Positions 62,950 through 64,000 of a stretch of 64,000 nucleotides of DNA are shown here, one piece after another. Within the stretch, counting starts at the first letter, position 1, and each line of letters starts with the position of its first letter. Below the pieces are notes generated by a model. It ran no database searches and was not told the DNA's origin. It worked only from the letters and a program-made list of their open reading frames with translations. Origin of the DNA: an uncultured Cellulomonas sp. (lineage in GTDB: Bacteria > Actinomycetota > Actinomycetes > Actinomycetales > Cellulomonadaceae); NCBI RefSeq assembly GCF_947494015.1, contig NZ_CANLTL010000014.1:62001-126000 (forward strand), in the 5' to 3' direction. A program made the position numbers and the translations under genes.

Positions 62950-63813
62950 TCAGTCCAGGCGGTCGTACCCCTGATGGTGCCGGTAGGCGTCCAGCACGTC
63001 GGCCCGCGGTGCGGGTGCGACGAACCGGGTCCCGAGCAGATCGGCGAAGTCGTCCAGCGCGACCTCGAGGACCGCGGCGCTGTCGCGGACGTCCGGATCG
63101 GCGGACGCTCGTCCCTCCCGCGCCAGCTCGGCCGCGTACGGCAGGGCGACCGCGAGCGCGGACCCCGGGTCCCGCTCGTGGAAGTAGTAGGTCGAGGCAG
63201 ACTGGCCGAGGTCGACATGGGCGCCCGCGAGGTCATGCGCCACCCGGTCGAGGACCAGCGACGTCGGCTCCGGCGCAACCGCCGACCGGGACACGCCACG
63301 ACGGTGCGCCTGCAGGTAGCGGGCCAGCGTGCGTCGCCGGCCGAGGACCTGCTGAGCCTGCATCACCCAGGACAGCGCGGCGGTCAGCAGGGCGAACCCC
63401 ACCAGGCCCTGCGCGGCGGTGAGGATCCGCAGCCAGCCGTCACGGGCCACCACGTCGCCGAAGCCCAGCGTGCCGGTCACCACGGCCGACAGGTACACCG
63501 CGTCCAGCAGGTCATTGCGCCGCGCCGGCACGATCGACCCGGAGAACACGAACCCGTCGTCCATGTGCGGCAGGTACACCAGCGCGCACCCCAGCACGAC
63601 GAGCACGGTCCACACCACGATCACCAGGACCAGCAGCGCCGGCCCGGCCACGTCACGCGCCCGGGAGCCCAGCCGGGCGGCCACCCGCCACAGCGAGCGG
63701 CTGAGCACCTTGCTGAGGAAGCCCTCACCCGACGGGTGCAGCAGCGTGTGGAAGATGTCACGAAGCGTCAGCACGACGAGCAACGCCCCGGCAGCGGTGG
63801 AGATCCAGGTCAC
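62950..63813 (-). CDS. Two-helix potassium channel family protein
   Basis: 287 aa from GTG 63813. An N-terminal helix (TAAGALLVVLTLRDIFHTLLH), then LLVLVIVVWTVLVVLGCALVY, a pore with the selectivity-filter sequence TGTLGFGD (TxxxxGFGD type) and the inner helix GLVGFALLTAALSWVMQAQQ. The C-terminal 150 residues are helical without RCK/NAD motifs. It probably conducts K+; regulation unknown. Confidence 0.88.
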   Translation of the reverse strand: MTWISTAAGALLVVLTLRDIFHTLLHPSGEGFLSKVLSRSLWRVAARLGSRARDVAGPALLVLVIVVWTVLVVLGCALVYLPHMDDGFVFSGSIVPARRNDLLDAVYLSAVVTGTLGFGDVVARDGWLRILTAAQGLVGFALLTAALSWVMQAQQVLGRRRTLARYLQAHRRGVSRSAVAPEPTSLVLDRVAHDLAGAHVDLGQSASTYYFHERDPGSALAVALPYAAELAREGRASADPDVRDSAAVLEVALDDFADLLGTRFVAPAPRADVLDAYRHHQGYDRLD

Positions 63814-63962
63814 GCGGCCTGCCTACCATGGCGTCGGTGCCCCGGACGACCGGGGCGCCCGTGGCCGCCGCCGCGCAGCCCGTCGCCGCACCGCCCGAGG
63901 CGTGCCGCCGCCCATGCCGACCACCCGTCCCGCCACCGATGCCGCTCGACCCGGGAGCCGCC

Positions 63963-64000
63963 GTGCAGATCGACCTCAACAGCGACGTCGGGGAGTCGTT
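63963..64000 (+). CDS. pxpA: 5-oxoprolinase subunit A (LamB/YcsF), 3'-truncated by window edge
   Basis: The first 12 codons from GTG 63963 read VQIDLNSDVGES, matching the invariant start of LamB/YcsF proteins (IDLNaDlGE). The rest lies outside the window. With PxpB/PxpC it would hydrolyse 5-oxoproline. Only the N-terminus supports the call. Confidence 0.7.
   Translation, partial: MQIDLNSDVGES

Overview
This is high-GC actinobacterial DNA: strong G/C third-codon bias, many GTG starts, frequent ATGA/GTGA gene overlaps, apparently leaderless genes, and families typical of Actinobacteria (DevS/DevR, WS/DGAT, Ddn-like nitroreductase, DUF1876). The secreted GH13 enzyme with S-layer-homology repeats and the overall gene mix fit Cellulomonadaceae best, but the genus is inferred. 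I see no rRNA, tRNA, CRISPR array, insertion sequence or phage gene.

Region 1 (1 to about 40.1 kb) is a dense hypoxia/dormancy island of the DosR (DevR) type. It holds a wax-ester/triacylglycerol synthase (partial), a DevS-like haem-GAF sensor kinase with its DevR regulator, a second divergent response regulator, CorA, an SDR oxidoreductase, a nine-gene V/A-type ATPase operon ending in a universal stress protein (USP), a P2-type cation ATPase paired with a USP, a P1B-5-type metal ATPase with a C-terminal hemerythrin-like domain, a phosphodiesterase/metallo-beta-lactamase pair, two more two-domain USPs, a Ddn-like F420 protein, a flippase-like membrane protein, a flavodoxin-like protein, an ABC exporter operon, an adhesin-like DUF2807 lipoprotein, a zinc alcohol dehydrogenase, a class I (DhnA-type) aldolase and a DUF1876 protein.

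What ties the island together is in the DNA. I found 19 copies of a 14-bp palindrome-like box, approximately GGGACC-NNN-GNCCC, close to the Mycobacterium tuberculosis DosR box. Each lies 23 or 24 nt upstream of a -10-like hexamer (YAGCGT, SACNNT, TTGGCT and similar) that points at a gene. This puts the box centre near -43. Nearly every transcription unit between 1.7 and 39.6 kb has one, including the V-type ATPase operon, and I found none with this arrangement between 40 and 64 kb.

Region 2 (about 40.2 to 64 kb) has no such boxes and looks like ordinary chromosome: a large beta-propeller protein, membrane proteins, an MMPL transporter, a secreted GH13 amylase-like enzyme, two GGDEF proteins (one with EAL), two glycosyltransferases, small hypothetical proteins, an ECF-like sigma factor fused to a zinc finger and a long PGN-repeat tail, DUF2254, a PPOX-type flavin/PLP-fold protein, a potassium channel, and the first codons of a 5-oxoprolinase subunit A gene at the right edge.

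How the parts probably work together (inference): low oxygen, CO or NO is sensed by the haem GAF of DevS, DevR binds the boxes, and the cell switches on ion-motive ATPases (V-type, P2, P1B-5), several USPs, storage-lipid synthesis, redox enzymes (SDR, ADH, Ddn-like, flavodoxin-like) and a glycolytic aldolase. Direct control of a V-type ATPase by a DosR-type box is the most unexpected element.
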